A stretch of DNA of 64,000 nt. Source: Cohnella kolymensis. GTDB taxonomy: Bacteria > Bacillota > Bacilli > Paenibacillales > Paenibacillaceae. This document shows positions 8,326-16,082 of this stretch, in pieces. The stretch covers positions 1-64,000 of the forward strand of contig NZ_JXAL01000034.1 of the NCBI RefSeq assembly GCF_000829465.1, written 5' to 3'. The notes under the pieces are model-generated. The model was not told the DNA's origin, did no database searches, and saw only the letters and a program-made list of their open reading frames with translations. Position 1 is the first letter of the stretch. Every line of letters begins with the position of its first letter. The translations under genes were made by a program, and so were the position numbers.

Positions 8326-8993
8326 TGTTGCTGCAATGGAAAGAGATGCTTGCACCCGTATATCTATCGATTAAAGTTGCGGTAATCAGCAGCTTCATTG
8401 TGTTTGTCCTTGCGATGGCTGCCGCCAGATGGATGTCACGAAGAAGGTTCTGGGGCAAAAGCTTGTTGGATACTTTGTTCCTGCTGCCTTTGGTGCTGCC
8501 GCCTACTGTAGTGGGCTTTGTCCTGCTCATGACGTTAGGACGGCGCAGTTGGATCGGACAAGCCTATGAACGGCTGCTGGATCAGCCGATTGTCTTCACC
8601 TGGATTGCCGCGGTGATCGCCGCCGTTGTCGTCGCTTTTCCGCTGGCTTACCGGACGATGAGAGCAGGCTTTGAAGAAGTGGACCGCGAGCTGGAGGATG
8701 CTGCCCGCGCTACGGGTGCGAACGAGTGGCAGGTGTTCCGCTACATTACGATGCCTCTTGCTTCAAAATCGCTGCTTGCAGGATACATTTTAGGCTTTGC
8801 GCGCGGCTTGGGGGAATTCGGTGCAACACTGATGATCGCGGGCAATATACCGCAGCGTACGGAAACGATTCCTACCGCAATTTACATGGCCGTTGACCGG
8901 GGCGAAGCTTCTTTGGCGTGGATTTGGGCGTTAGCGATGGTACTGATCTCGTTCCTCATGCTGCTCGCGGCCAGCGGCTATTCACGAAGGTAA
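8322..8993 (+). CDS. modB: Molybdate ABC transporter permease ModB
   Basis: 223 residues, about five membrane segments, with the permease EAA loop 'RELEDAARATGANEWQVFRYITMPLASKSLLAG' and 'GFARGLGEFGATLMIAGNIP', diagnostic of ModB/CysT-type permeases. It overlaps modA (ATGA). No ModC ATPase gene follows: a terminator begins directly after and the next gene is msrAB. Either an ATPase elsewhere serves this transporter or the operon has lost modC. Confidence 0.94.
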   Translation: MMLLQWKEMLAPVYLSIKVAVISSFIVFVLAMAAARWMSRRRFWGKSLLDTLFLLPLVLPPTVVGFVLLMTLGRRSWIGQAYERLLDQPIVFTWIAAVIAAVVVAFPLAYRTMRAGFEEVDRELEDAARATGANEWQVFRYITMPLASKSLLAGYILGFARGLGEFGATLMIAGNIPQRTETIPTAIYMAVDRGEASLAWIWALAMVLISFLMLLAASGYSRR

Positions 8994-9008
8994 TCCGGCA
9001 CACTCCTG

Positions 9009-9036
9009 CTCCTTATTGGTATAAGGAGTGTTTTTT
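9009..9036 (+). terminator. Terminator after modAB
   Basis: Stem CTCCTTA (9009-9015) / TAAGGAG (9022-9028) with a 6-nt loop, followed by TGTTTTTT. A longer alternative pairing CACTCCT/AGGAGTG is also possible. Confidence 0.8.
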
Positions 9037-9078
9037 CATTACAATAGGGGTATGACATTTCATAAGAGGTGATTTCAC

Positions 9079-10059
9079 TTGAACAATAATGAACGCGGCA
9101 GTGCTGCCAGGACTGAGCTGGCTACCTTTGCCGGAGGATGCTTTTGGTGCATGGTAACACCTTTCGAGGAGCTGCCGGGTATTCACGGAATCGTGTCCGG
9201 ATATACCGGCGGGCATACGGTTAATCCGACCTACGAAGAGGTGTGTTCGGAGACGACCGGACATGCGGAGGCTGTCCAGATTACGTATGACCCGGATTTG
9301 TTCCCGTACGCCAAGCTGCTTGACATTTTCTGGCGTTCGGTCGATCCGACGGATCCGGGAGGCCAATTCCACGACAGAGGTTCGTCTTACCGGCCGGCTA
9401 TTTTTTATCATAATGAAGAACAACGGCAGCAAGCCGAGGCTTCCAAAGAAGCGTTGCAGCAGAGCGGGCGGTTCGATCGTCCGATTGCTGTGACAATAGA
9501 GCCGGCTTCAGCGTTCTATCCGGCGGAAGAGTATCATCAGGATTATCATCATAAAAACCCGCTCCGGTACAAACATTACCGCAGCGGATCGGGCAGAGAC
9601 ACTTTCATCAGCAGTCATTGGGATACGGATAAAGACCGGAATGAACTGCGCAAACGCCTCACTCCGATTCAGTTCGAAGTGACACAGAACAATGCCACGG
9701 AGCCGGCGTTTCGCAATGAGTTCCACGATTACCACGGCGAAGGCTTGTATGTAGATATCGTATCCGGTGAACCGCTTTTTAGCTCCCGCGATAAGTATGA
9801 CTCCGGCTGCGGCTGGCCCAGCTTTACCAAGCCGCTCGATAAAGGTATGGTGCAAGAGCATGAGGATTATACTCACGGAATGATCCGCACCGAAGTGAGA
9901 AGCCGCGAAGCGGATTCGCATTTGGGTCATGTTTTCCCCGACGGTCCGGGACCGGACGGTTTGCGCTACTGTATCAACTCGGCTTCTCTGCGTTTCATAC
10001 CGAAAGAAGACTTGGAAAAAGAAGGCTACGGCCGGTTTAGAAGTTTTTTCGAGGATTGA
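9079..10059 (+). CDS. msrAB: Bifunctional peptide methionine sulfoxide reductase MsrA/MsrB
   Basis: 326 residues. Fusion of MsrA (about 1-170; reduces Met-S-sulfoxide; catalytic Cys in '[10 protein letters not shown]', '[19 protein letters not shown]') and MsrB (about 190-315; reduces Met-R-sulfoxide; '[20 protein letters not shown]', '[10 protein letters not shown]', catalytic Cys in '[12 protein letters not shown]'). The MsrB part lacks the two CxxC zinc motifs of other MsrB forms. No signal peptide, so it works in the cytoplasm on oxidised proteins. Starts at TTG 9079, 6 nt after AAGAGGTGA. Single-gene unit between two terminators. Confidence 0.96.
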   Translation: MNNNERGSAARTELATFAGGCFWCMVTPFEELPGIHGIVSGYTGGHTVNPTYEEVCSETTGHAEAVQITYDPDLFPYAKLLDIFWRSVDPTDPGGQFHDRGSSYRPAIFYHNEEQRQQAEASKEALQQSGRFDRPIAVTIEPASAFYPAEEYHQDYHHKNPLRYKHYRSGSGRDTFISSHWDTDKDRNELRKRLTPIQFEVTQNNATEPAFRNEFHDYHGEGLYVDIVSGEPLFSSRDKYDSGCGWPSFTKPLDKGMVQEHEDYTHGMIRTEVRSREADSHLGHVFPDGPGPDGLRYCINSASLRFIPKEDLEKEGYGRFRSFFED

Positions 10060-10173
10060 TACCAGCAAATCACGCGCCGTCTCACCTCGCGTGTAGAGTG
10101 ATGTTTTTCAGCGTTATTCATGGTCTCGTGCGACTTAAAGTGTGAATTAGCGATTCGTTCTTGCAATAAACTT

Positions 10174-10222
10174 GGGACTGTCCCGAATTCAGCGTTACGA
10201 ATTCTGAGACAGTCCCTTTTTT
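10174..10222. terminator. Long hairpin terminator between msrAB and alkA
   Basis: GGGACTGTC (10174-10182) pairs with GACAGTCCC (10208-10216), with inner GAATTC/GAATTC pairing (10185-10190 and 10199-10204), then a run of six T. It is the only structured element in the 169 bp between msrAB and the insertion element, and the element inserted just after its T-run. Before insertion it would have terminated msrAB and, from the other side, alkA. Confidence 0.75.
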
Positions 10223-10228
10223 ATTAAT
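10221..10228. repeat. Left copy of 8-bp target-site duplication
   Basis: TTATTAAT immediately outside the left inverted repeat, identical to the eight bases outside the right repeat (12335-12342). Eight-bp duplications are what IS1595-family elements are known to produce. Confidence 0.93.
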
Positions 10229-10259
10229 GGCTATGTTAAACTTTGTTGTTGATATTTGA
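10229..10259 (+). repeat. Left terminal inverted repeat of the IS
   Basis: 31 bp starting GGCTATGTTAAAC; 27 of 31 bases match the right end (12304-12334). The outermost 12 bases are identical in the two ends. Confidence 0.9.
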
Positions 10260-10318
10260 TAATTACGAACAAGCGTTCTATAATAAGGGTAATATCACTG
10301 TTCGGAGATGATTTGTCC

Positions 10319-11365
10319 ATGGATTTAAGGGAAATGAAAAAGCTTGCTGATATGTTAGACGATAATGGTAAGCGAGAGCTTATCTACTTTTTGCAGTCAC
10401 GAACCAAGGGAGTTGCGGTTCCTGTTCGAGCGATTGATGAAATTCAAGAGCAGAAGCATAAAGACGGGCTTGTTTGTCCGCATTGCAAAAACCATTCTGT
10501 CGTCCGCTTTGGAAAGTACGCTGTAAAAACACGCACTGGAGAGATTAAACGTCAACGTTACCGTTGTAAGTCCTGTCGCCAAACGTTCAATGACCTTACG
10601 AACACCCCTCTGCAACGAACGAGGCGACCTCATATGCGGGTTCGTTTTATTGAATGCATGATTGAGGGCTTTTCTCTGAGAAAATGTGCAGAGCAGTTGA
10701 GCGATGAAGTCACGCATGTCACCTTGTTTTACTGGCGGCATAAGATTCTCTCTGCTCTAAAACAGATTCCAACCGAAGCATTTCAAGATATTGTTGAGAT
10801 GGATGAGACTTACTTTCTGTACTCGGAAAAGGGCAAGCGAAATATCACCGAACGCAAGCCACGTAAACGTGGCGGCAAAGCGAAATATCGTGGTATAAGC
10901 CACGATCAAGTGTGCGTGCTGGTTGCCCGTGACCGTCAGAAAATGACTTACTCTGGCGTACTTGGGTGTGGACGTATTCGGACTACAAAATTAGACGAAG
11001 CGATTGGTGGTCATCTATCTGACTCAAACGTGCTATGCACTGATTCATGGAGGGCATTTAGCTCCTATGCGAATTCAAAAGGCTTGGCTCATTACCGATT
11101 CAAGTCCGACGGAAAACAACGTGTGAAAGGTGTGTACCATATCCAAAACGTAAACAGCTACCACAGCCGCTTGAAGAAATGGATGGATCGCTTCAATGGT
11201 GTTGCAACAAAGTATTTGCAGAATTACTTGGCGTGGTTTCGTTACTTAGACAGCAAGGAATATGAGAATACCGCATCGAATAAGAAAAATATGTTGGTCA
11301 AATCGTGCCTGTTTTCTGTGACCGACACGAACACCAAACTTCGGCTTTCTGCTTATTCTTGTTAA
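10319..11365 (+). CDS. IS1595-family (ISXO2-like) transposase
   Basis: 348 residues from ATG 10319; in-frame TTG 10313 sits better behind GGAG at 10304-10307, so the start is uncertain by two codons. The N-terminal part has a zinc ribbon ('LVCPHCKNHSVVRFGKY' and 'YRCKSCRQTFND') and a helix-turn-helix region ('GFSLRKCAEQL'). The catalytic DDE-type core shows first Asp 'VEMDETYF', second Asp 'LCTDSWRAF', and 'NVNSYHSRLKKWM', which fits the Asp-Asp-Asn-Lys variant described for part of the family. The frame is intact, so the element may be active. Base composition is plainly lower in GC than the passenger gene. Confidence 0.93.
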   Translation: MDLREMKKLADMLDDNGKRELIYFLQSRTKGVAVPVRAIDEIQEQKHKDGLVCPHCKNHSVVRFGKYAVKTRTGEIKRQRYRCKSCRQTFNDLTNTPLQRTRRPHMRVRFIECMIEGFSLRKCAEQLSDEVTHVTLFYWRHKILSALKQIPTEAFQDIVEMDETYFLYSEKGKRNITERKPRKRGGKAKYRGISHDQVCVLVARDRQKMTYSGVLGCGRIRTTKLDEAIGGHLSDSNVLCTDSWRAFSSYANSKGLAHYRFKSDGKQRVKGVYHIQNVNSYHSRLKKWMDRFNGVATKYLQNYLAWFRYLDSKEYENTASNKKNMLVKSCLFSVTDTNTKLRLSAYSC

Positions 11366-11508
11366 ACTAACTGGCAGAATTGTTTAATTTACCATCCTTC
11401 GTTAAATTAAAGTTGTATTCGGTCAGGCCAGGACTGTGCACATTAGCAATCCATGAGAAACCGGACATGCTGTTGGATGATAAAATGTAGACATAAAGGA
11501 GGCTGCAT

Positions 11509-11592
11509 ATGGACAGTGTAATCCTGATGATGAATGTGCGAGAAAACCAGGGAGGAGAGTCAGTCGCATGGCAAAGATCGTTTTCGCATTGA
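11509..11592 (+). CDS. Possible 27-residue leader peptide inside the IS
   Basis: A short frame starting MDSVILMMNVRENQGG has a near-ideal ribosome site (AAAGGAGG, 6 nt before ATG 11509) and ends at TGA 11590-11592, overlapping the first 25 nt of the reductase gene in another frame. It could couple translation to the reductase, be the remnant of another gene's start, or be chance. No homology recognised. Confidence 0.35.
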   Translation: MDSVILMMNVRENQGGESVAWQRSFSH

Positions 11593-12104
11593 ACCAGTCT
11601 CTGGACGGGTTCGTCGACCACGACCACACGGCATTTCAGCCCGACCCCGTGCTATTCCGTCATTTCATCGACGACGTGCGCGGCATGGCGGGCAGCCTGT
11701 ACGGGCGCCGCATGTACGAGACCATGCGGTATTGGGACGGAGACCATTTTGAATGGGATGCACCGGAACGGGAATACGCAGCGGCGTGGCAAAGCAAACC
11801 GAAGTGGGTGGTGTCGAGGACGTTAAAGTCCGTCGGTCCGAACGCTTCTCTGATCGAGGGCGACCTCGCAGCGGCCATACGTGGGCTGAAGGCTCAGCAT
11901 GAAGGGGAGATTGAAGTTGCCGGGCCGGAGTTGGCGCACAGTCTAACGGAGCTCGGTCTCGTTGATGAGTATCGACTCTATCTCCATCCAGTCGTGCTGG
12001 GTCACGGCAAGCCGTTCTTCGCCGGTCCGCGGCCGCCGCTGCGCCTCGTGGCAAGCGATCGAATTGGCGAGCAGGTGATCAGGTTGACCTACGTTCCAGC
12101 TTAG
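11568..12104 (+). CDS. Dihydrofolate-reductase-like (RibD C-terminal) protein, IS passenger
   Basis: 178 residues of the RibD_C/DHFR-like superfamily (YyaP/YwjB type): 'MAKIVFALNQSLDGFVD', 'GSLYGRRMYETMRYW', 'KPKWVVSRTL', 'EIEVAGPELAHSLTELGLVDEYRLYLHPVVLGHGKPFF'. Such proteins bind NADPH; the substrate is usually unknown and this need not be a true folate enzyme. GGGAGGAG lies 8 nt before ATG 11568. The gene lies wholly between the ends of the insertion element, on the transposase strand, and is visibly GC-richer than the transposase, so it was probably captured. Its benefit to the host or element is unknown. Confidence 0.9.
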   Translation: MAKIVFALNQSLDGFVDHDHTAFQPDPVLFRHFIDDVRGMAGSLYGRRMYETMRYWDGDHFEWDAPEREYAAAWQSKPKWVVSRTLKSVGPNASLIEGDLAAAIRGLKAQHEGEIEVAGPELAHSLTELGLVDEYRLYLHPVVLGHGKPFFAGPRPPLRLVASDRIGEQVIRLTYVPA

Positions 12105-12147
12105 TTGTGCGGTTGACCCAGCGGCCTAAAGGGCACGTTACTTTAAT

Positions 12148-12190
12148 AGGGATTCTCCGGCTGTAGCGGCAGTCAGAGGATCCCTTATTC
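12148..12190. other. Imperfect hairpin in non-coding part of the IS
   Basis: AGGGATTCTC and GAGGATCCCT pair imperfectly around a loop of about 20 nt. It sits 40 bp after the passenger gene and may be a first, weak terminator. Confidence 0.4.
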
Positions 12191-12268
12191 TTTGAAATTT
12201 GTTCAGTTATGCGAAATGACGTAGTTATTTATGGGATTGACGATTGACCTAACGGAGAACGATAGAAT

Positions 12269-12298
12269 AAACCGCCTTTTCAACGAAGGCGGTTTTCT
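12269..12298 (+). terminator. Terminator inside the right end of the IS
   Basis: Stem AAACCGCCTT (12269-12278) / AAGGCGGTTT (12286-12295), 7-nt loop, then TTC. It would stop transcription from the passenger gene before it ran antisense into alkA. Confidence 0.75.
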
Positions 12299-12303
12299 TA
12301 TGG

Positions 12304-12334
12304 TCAAATATCAACATTAGAATTTAACATAGCC
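12304..12334 (-). repeat. Right terminal inverted repeat of the IS
   Basis: Read from 12334 inward it starts GGCTATGTTAAATTC, the counterpart of the left end at 10229-10259 with four mismatches in 31. Confidence 0.9.
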
Positions 12335-12342
12335 TTATTAAT
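12335..12342. repeat. Right copy of 8-bp target-site duplication
   Basis: TTATTAAT, identical to 10221-10228. On the minus strand it contains the last bases and tandem TAA stops of alkA. Confidence 0.93.
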
Positions 12343-13237
12343 ATAGGTATCTCCACAAGTAGAAGGTTGCGTAGGCTTCCCAGTTCGTCCAGGAGGCGGA
12401 TAACTGTCTGATCAGCTGCACGGATGGTTTCTGCTCCAACCCTAATACAGCTTTTATCGCATTATGCAAACCAACATCGTCGATGGGAAACGCAGAGGGG
12501 AATCTGAGACACCTCATCAGCACGTAGTTGGCCGTCCACGGCCCGATCCCCCGAATGGACACCAGCTGTTTCTCCGCCTCCTTGCAATCCGCCGTATCGA
12601 GTAGCGATCGTTTGCTCAGCTTTCCTTCTGAGATCAACCCGGCGACTCCGATCAGGTACTCGGATTTCTTCCCGGTAATCTGCAAAGCGGTCAAATCAGC
12701 TGTGCTAAGAGATGCAATGACATCCGGAGAAGGGAACGTCCAATATCGCACGCCGTTATGATCCATGCTGTGACCGAACGATTCCACGAATCGCCTCTTC
12801 AACGTGTAAGCAAACGCTAGATTGATTTGCTGACCGAGGATCCCCCAGCAGACCGCCTCGAAAAGATCGTCAATCCCGATGTTTCTCAGCCCGTACAGAG
12901 CGGGAACCACCTTTTGTAATACCGGATCGCTGCCGGCCAGCTCGTAGAATGGGGTGAGGTCGGTATCCAGATCAAACCATTCTCGTACATACCGAATAAC
13001 CGCCTCACGTTCCTCCTTAAGCAAAGGCTCTGCATTTTCCAACAAGCGCACGTTAAGAAAACCGGGGTTATCGCGGCTCACTTCAACTAACGGATTTCCA
13101 TGTCCGATGGGTATTCTCCTGAAGATCTTGCCGTCGTCAATGTGGAACATGACTTCATTGGGAGAGCGGGAGAGGTAGCCCATGTTGATCGCATAATCGA
13201 ATTCCAGCGGAAGTGGAATCTTGATATCAACGTACAT
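12338..13237 (-). CDS. alkA: DNA-3-methyladenine glycosylase II
   Basis: 299 residues. AlkA-type base-excision glycosylase that removes alkylated purines. The C-terminal half has the HhH-GPD motif: 'VSIRGIGPWTANYVLMRC' followed by the catalytic Asp region 'FPIDDVGLHNAI'. The N-terminal half has the TBP-like fold of long AlkA proteins. Start ATG 13237 follows AAAGGAGA. It is divergent from adaA-adaB, as in B. subtilis, where AdaA controls both. The stop codon TAA (12338-12340) lies within the target duplication of the insertion element, so the gene end was preserved by the duplication; its original 3' terminator is now 2.1 kb away. Confidence 0.93.
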   Translation of the reverse strand: MYVDIKIPLPLEFDYAINMGYLSRSPNEVMFHIDDGKIFRRIPIGHGNPLVEVSRDNPGFLNVRLLENAEPLLKEEREAVIRYVREWFDLDTDLTPFYELAGSDPVLQKVVPALYGLRNIGIDDLFEAVCWGILGQQINLAFAYTLKRRFVESFGHSMDHNGVRYWTFPSPDVIASLSTADLTALQITGKKSEYLIGVAGLISEGKLSKRSLLDTADCKEAEKQLVSIRGIGPWTANYVLMRCLRFPSAFPIDDVGLHNAIKAVLGLEQKPSVQLIRQLSASWTNWEAYATFYLWRYLY

Positions 13238-13330
13238 AGATGTTCTCCTTTCATAAATTTGTCTATTAAAAGTTGTAACACAGCTTCGGCAGTTTCTCTT
13301 TGGTAATCTTGCTCGTTCATTGTGAAAGGT

Positions 13331-13359
13331 TAAACATGACGCGTTGTCCGAGGTATACT
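13331..13359 (+). promoter_or_regulatory. Candidate adaA promoter
   Basis: TAAACA (13331-13336), 17-bp spacer, TATACT (13354-13359), 21 bp before the adaA start. The methylated-AdaA binding site could not be recognised. Confidence 0.55.
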
Positions 13360-13380
13360 GGAATGAGAGGTGATTTCCGA

Positions 13381-13929
13381 ATGAATGATGAACAATGGCA
13401 GGCGATTGCCGGGAGTGACGCCGCTTATGACGGTCATTTCTATTATGGCGTTGTTACCACCGGGATTTACTGCCGGCCTTCGTGCAAATCCCGCATTCCG
13501 GTACGAGACAATGTGCGCATATTTTCAAGCTTCGAACAGGCCCTTGCGGAGAATTTCCGACCATGCAAACGATGCAGACCCGATGGCGGCAGACTGCCCA
13601 ATGAAGAATGGGTTGCACAGATTTCGCATGTAATTGAAACCCGTTATTCGGAGCCTTTCACGCTTGCGAAGCTGGCAGAATTGTTTCACGGAAGCCCTTA
13701 TCACCTTCAACGGACGTTCAAGCAAATCAAAGGAATGACACCTGCGGAATATATTCAGCAAACCAGAATTGAAAGAGCGAAAGAATTGCTTTCGAGTACA
13801 GACCGTACGGTCATGGAAGTGGCTGTGGCGGTGGGTATCCCGAATGCGGCTCATTTCTCCACTGTTTTTCAGCAGCGAACAGGGGTTGCTCCGTCCAATT
13901 ATCGCATTGTGGTGAGCGGAAGAGAATAG
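13381..13929 (+). CDS. adaA: AdaA methylphosphotriester methyltransferase / AraC-type activator
   Basis: 182 residues. The N-terminal Ada zinc domain (about 1-75) has the four-Cys site in 'GIYCRPSCKSRIP' and 'FRPCKRCRPDG'; the first Cys accepts methyl groups from DNA phosphotriesters, which turns the protein into an activator. The C-terminal AraC domain (about 85-180) has two helix-turn-helix motifs ('LAKLAELFHGSPYHLQRTFK', 'VMEVAVAVGIPNAAHFSTVF'). It has the short two-domain layout of B. subtilis AdaA; the O6-methylguanine transferase is separate and directly downstream. Start ATG 13381 after AGAGGTGA; an upstream frame extension from 13300 lacks a site. Confidence 0.94.
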   Translation: MNDEQWQAIAGSDAAYDGHFYYGVVTTGIYCRPSCKSRIPVRDNVRIFSSFEQALAENFRPCKRCRPDGGRLPNEEWVAQISHVIETRYSEPFTLAKLAELFHGSPYHLQRTFKQIKGMTPAEYIQQTRIERAKELLSSTDRTVMEVAVAVGIPNAAHFSTVFQQRTGVAPSNYRIVVSGRE

Positions 13930-13943
13930 GAAGAGGTGTGTTT

Positions 13944-14471
13944 ATGGATATTTCAAAAGAGCAGATTATTCACTGGGCGTATTTAGCAGACGGATCATGG
14001 CGGCTTGTCGTGGCTGCAACGGAACGCGGACTGTGCTATGTCGGATCGCAGGAACAGGATGTTTCGGAACTGGCGAATTGGGCACAGAGGAAATTTAAAA
14101 ATTACCGCCTGGAACAAAATGAAGAAATTTTACAGCCGTATTTGCAGCAGCTTAAGGAATATTTGTGGGGACAAAGGGTATCGTTCACCGTTCCGCTGGA
14201 TTTAAGAGGAACTCCGTTTCAACTAGCGGTATGGACGGTGATGAACGATATCCCTTATGGCCAGACGGTAAGTTATCAAGAGCTTGCGCAGCGGTTGCTG
14301 AAACCCACGGCCATACGTGCTGTGGGAAGCGCAATCGGGAAAAATCCGGCTTTGATCATAGCGCCATGTCACCGGATTATAGGCAAGAGCGGCAGACTGA
14401 CCGGATACCGGGGCGGTATAGAGATGAAGGAAGCCTTGCTGCGGCTGGAAAGAAGCGGCTCCGGGACATAA
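13944..14471 (+). CDS. adaB: Methylated-DNA-protein-cysteine methyltransferase
   Basis: 175 residues. Suicide repair enzyme for O6-methylguanine: active-site Cys in 'IIAPCHRIIGKSGRLTGYRGG', preceded by the helix-turn-helix 'TVSYQELAQRLLKPTAIRAVGSAIGKNP'. Start ATG 13944 is 5 nt after AAGAGGTG; GTG 13938 overlaps the site. It lies 14 bp after adaA and is presumably co-transcribed and induced by methylated AdaA, with alkA divergent: a compact adaptive response to alkylation. Confidence 0.94.
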   Translation: MDISKEQIIHWAYLADGSWRLVVAATERGLCYVGSQEQDVSELANWAQRKFKNYRLEQNEEILQPYLQQLKEYLWGQRVSFTVPLDLRGTPFQLAVWTVMNDIPYGQTVSYQELAQRLLKPTAIRAVGSAIGKNPALIIAPCHRIIGKSGRLTGYRGGIEMKEALLRLERSGSGT

Positions 14472-14504
14472 GTCATAAATATCCGACTTGTTTGCTCGGT
14501 TATC

Positions 14505-14534
14505 TTGATTATCGCTATCGTTTTGCGGTATACT
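14505..14534 (+). promoter_or_regulatory. Candidate ppaC promoter
   Basis: TTGATT (14505-14510), 18-bp spacer, TATACT (14529-14534), 33 bp before the ppaC start. Confidence 0.6.
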
Positions 14535-14567
14535 TTTCTCGCCAAATAACCTCTAAGGAGCATAACG

Positions 14568-15500
14568 ATGGACAAAGTACTTATTTTCGGTCACAAAAAT
14601 CCGGATACGGATACCATTTGTTCCGCTATTGCCTATGCAGACTTGAAAACAAAATTGGGCTGGGATGTCGAACCTGTCCGTCTGGGAGCCGTAAGCGGTG
14701 AAACCCAATACGCTCTGGATCAGTTCGGTGTACAAGCTCCGCGTCTCGTAGAGACGGTTGCGGGCGAAGTGAAAGGCGTCATCCTGGTCGACCACAACGA
14801 GCGCCAGCAGAGCGTGTCCGATATCGAGCAAGTTCGCGTATTGGAGGTAATCGACCACCATCGGATCGCTAACTTCGAAACCAGCGGCCCTCTGTACTAT
14901 CGTGCGGAACCAGTGGGCTGTACAGCGACGATTCTCAAAAAAATGTATAAAGAGAACGGAATGGAGATCTCGAAAGAGATTGCCGGTTTGATGCTGTCCG
15001 CCATTATCTCCGATTCCTTATTGTTTAAATCGCCGACTTGCACGGATGAGGATGTGGCGGCAGCGCGTGAGCTGGCTGAAATCGCCGGCGTCAATGCCGA
15101 CAGCTACGGTTTGGACATGCTGAAAGCCGGTGCCGACTTGAGCGACAAAACGATTGCTCAGCTGATCTCCTTGGATTCCAAAGAGTTCCAGATGGGCGGC
15201 TCCAAAGTGGAAATCGCGCAGGTTAACGCGGTGGACACCAACGATGTACTGGCACGTCAAGCGGAACTGGAAAATGCACTGCACAACATCATTTCGGAAA
15301 AAGGGCTGGATCTGTTCGTGTTCGTAGTAACGGACATTCTGAATAACGATTCCGTCGCAATCGCCCTTGGACGTGCGGCAAATGTAGTGGAGCGGGCGTA
15401 CAATGTTAAGCTTTCCGAGAACAGAGCGATTCTGAAAGGTGTCGTATCACGTAAATCGCAGATCGTTCCTGTGTTGACCGACATTTTCAACCAACGGTAA
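14568..15500 (+). CDS. ppaC: Manganese-dependent inorganic pyrophosphatase
   Basis: 310 residues, family II (DHH) pyrophosphatase that hydrolyses PPi to phosphate in the cytosol. Metal-binding motifs: '[18 protein letters not shown]', 'ILVDHNE', '[10 protein letters not shown]' (DHH) and the C-terminal DHHA2 region with '[13 protein letters not shown]' (SRKKQ-type signature). No CBS domains. Start ATG 14568 after CTAAGGAG. Monocistronic between its promoter and a strong terminator. Confidence 0.96.
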   Translation: MDKVLIFGHKNPDTDTICSAIAYADLKTKLGWDVEPVRLGAVSGETQYALDQFGVQAPRLVETVAGEVKGVILVDHNERQQSVSDIEQVRVLEVIDHHRIANFETSGPLYYRAEPVGCTATILKKMYKENGMEISKEIAGLMLSAIISDSLLFKSPTCTDEDVAAARELAEIAGVNADSYGLDMLKAGADLSDKTIAQLISLDSKEFQMGGSKVEIAQVNAVDTNDVLARQAELENALHNIISEKGLDLFVFVVTDILNNDSVAIALGRAANVVERAYNVKLSENRAILKGVVSRKSQIVPVLTDIFNQR

Positions 15501-15553
15501 GTTGAACTCCGCCCGACCATGCTCATATATTCGCGCATGTATAACAGCTGGAG

Positions 15554-15578
15554 AAAACGCCTTCGAGGCGTTTTTTTT
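15554..15578 (+). terminator. ppaC terminator
   Basis: Perfect stem AAAACGCCT (15554-15562) / AGGCGTTTT (15566-15574) with TCG loop, then more T. Confidence 0.9.
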
Positions 15579-15590
15579 CAGTTGTCGACG

Positions 15591-15911
15591 CCTTACAGCT
15601 GGCCGATGCGGTGAATCCGATCGTGTAAGACGGTTTGGCCGCCTTACAGCTTGCTGATGAAGCGAAAATGATCGTGTAAGGCGGTTTGGTCGCCTTACAG
15701 CTCACTGACGAAACGAATTTGATCGTGTAAGGCGGGTTGCCCGCCTTACAGCTCGCCGCTGAAGTGAAAATGATCTTGTAAGGCAGTTTGGCAGCCTTAC
15801 AGCTTGCTGATGAAGCGAAAATGATCGTGTAAGGCGGTTTGGCCGCCTTACAGCTCGCAGCTGAAGCGAAATTGATCGTGTAAGGCGGTTTGGCAGCCTT
15901 ACAGTTCGCCG
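15591..15911. repeat. Tandem 51-bp hairpin repeat array
   Basis: Six full copies and a partial seventh start at 15591, 15642, 15693, 15744, 15795, 15846 and 15897: exactly 51 bp each time. Copies 2 and 5 differ at one base. Each junction forms a hairpin with stem TGTAAGGCGG against CCGCCTTACA around a TTTGG loop; at the 15744 junction both arms gain a complementary base (GGCGGG/CCCGCC), while other copies carry a G-T wobble or one mismatch. The gene-free stretch 15501-16082 otherwise holds only the ppaC terminator and about 170 bp without recognisable signal. Because 51 is a multiple of three, one minus-strand frame stays open with a 17-residue repeat; I do not regard it as a gene. Confidence 0.9.
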
Positions 15912-16082
15912 AGGGTTTGTGGCGGGTCTTTAGTTCGTTTATTTTGCACACGCAGAGGTTTCACCTCTTGTTTAACAGATGTATAATCATGGAACATAAC
16001 CTACACTAACTAGACGCGATCCCGGATAAGTACTTTCAAAGGCCTGGTAGCTTACATTTGCGAAAATGAGGTGCAGGACAGT

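Larger units (their letters stand above)
10229..12334 (+). mobile_element. Complete IS1595-type insertion element with passenger gene
   Basis: 2,106 bp bounded by inverted repeats: the left end begins GGCTATGTTAAAC (10229 on), the right end read inward from 12334 begins GGCTATGTTAAAT; the two agree at 27 of the first 31 positions, including a shared TGTTGATATTTGA block. A perfect 8-bp duplication flanks it. Inside are an ISXO2-like DDE transposase (10319-11365), a GC-richer RibD-C/DHFR-like reductase gene (11568-12104) and a terminator just inside the right end. IS1595 members with passenger genes are known as a class. Intact gene, ends and duplication suggest recent insertion. The subgroup was not determined. 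Confidence 0.93.

Noticed and set aside
10174-10222. End of a second insertion element or a MITE
   Set aside because: It forms one hairpin with a T-run, has no partner end and no duplication of its own, and fits a terminator between msrAB and alkA.
13087-13320. Minus-strand 77-codon frame overlapping the alkA start
   Set aside because: Most of it lies inside alkA in another frame. alkA itself has the proper ribosome site and family N-terminus.
15591-15911. CRISPR array
   Set aside because: The repeats are directly tandem, with no unique spacers between them and no cas genes in the window.
15523-15951. 142-codon minus-strand frame with a 17-residue repeat over the hairpin array
   Set aside because: It is open only because the repeat is 51 bp, a multiple of three. 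It lacks a good ribosome site, overlaps the ppaC terminator, and the hairpin structure explains the conservation better.
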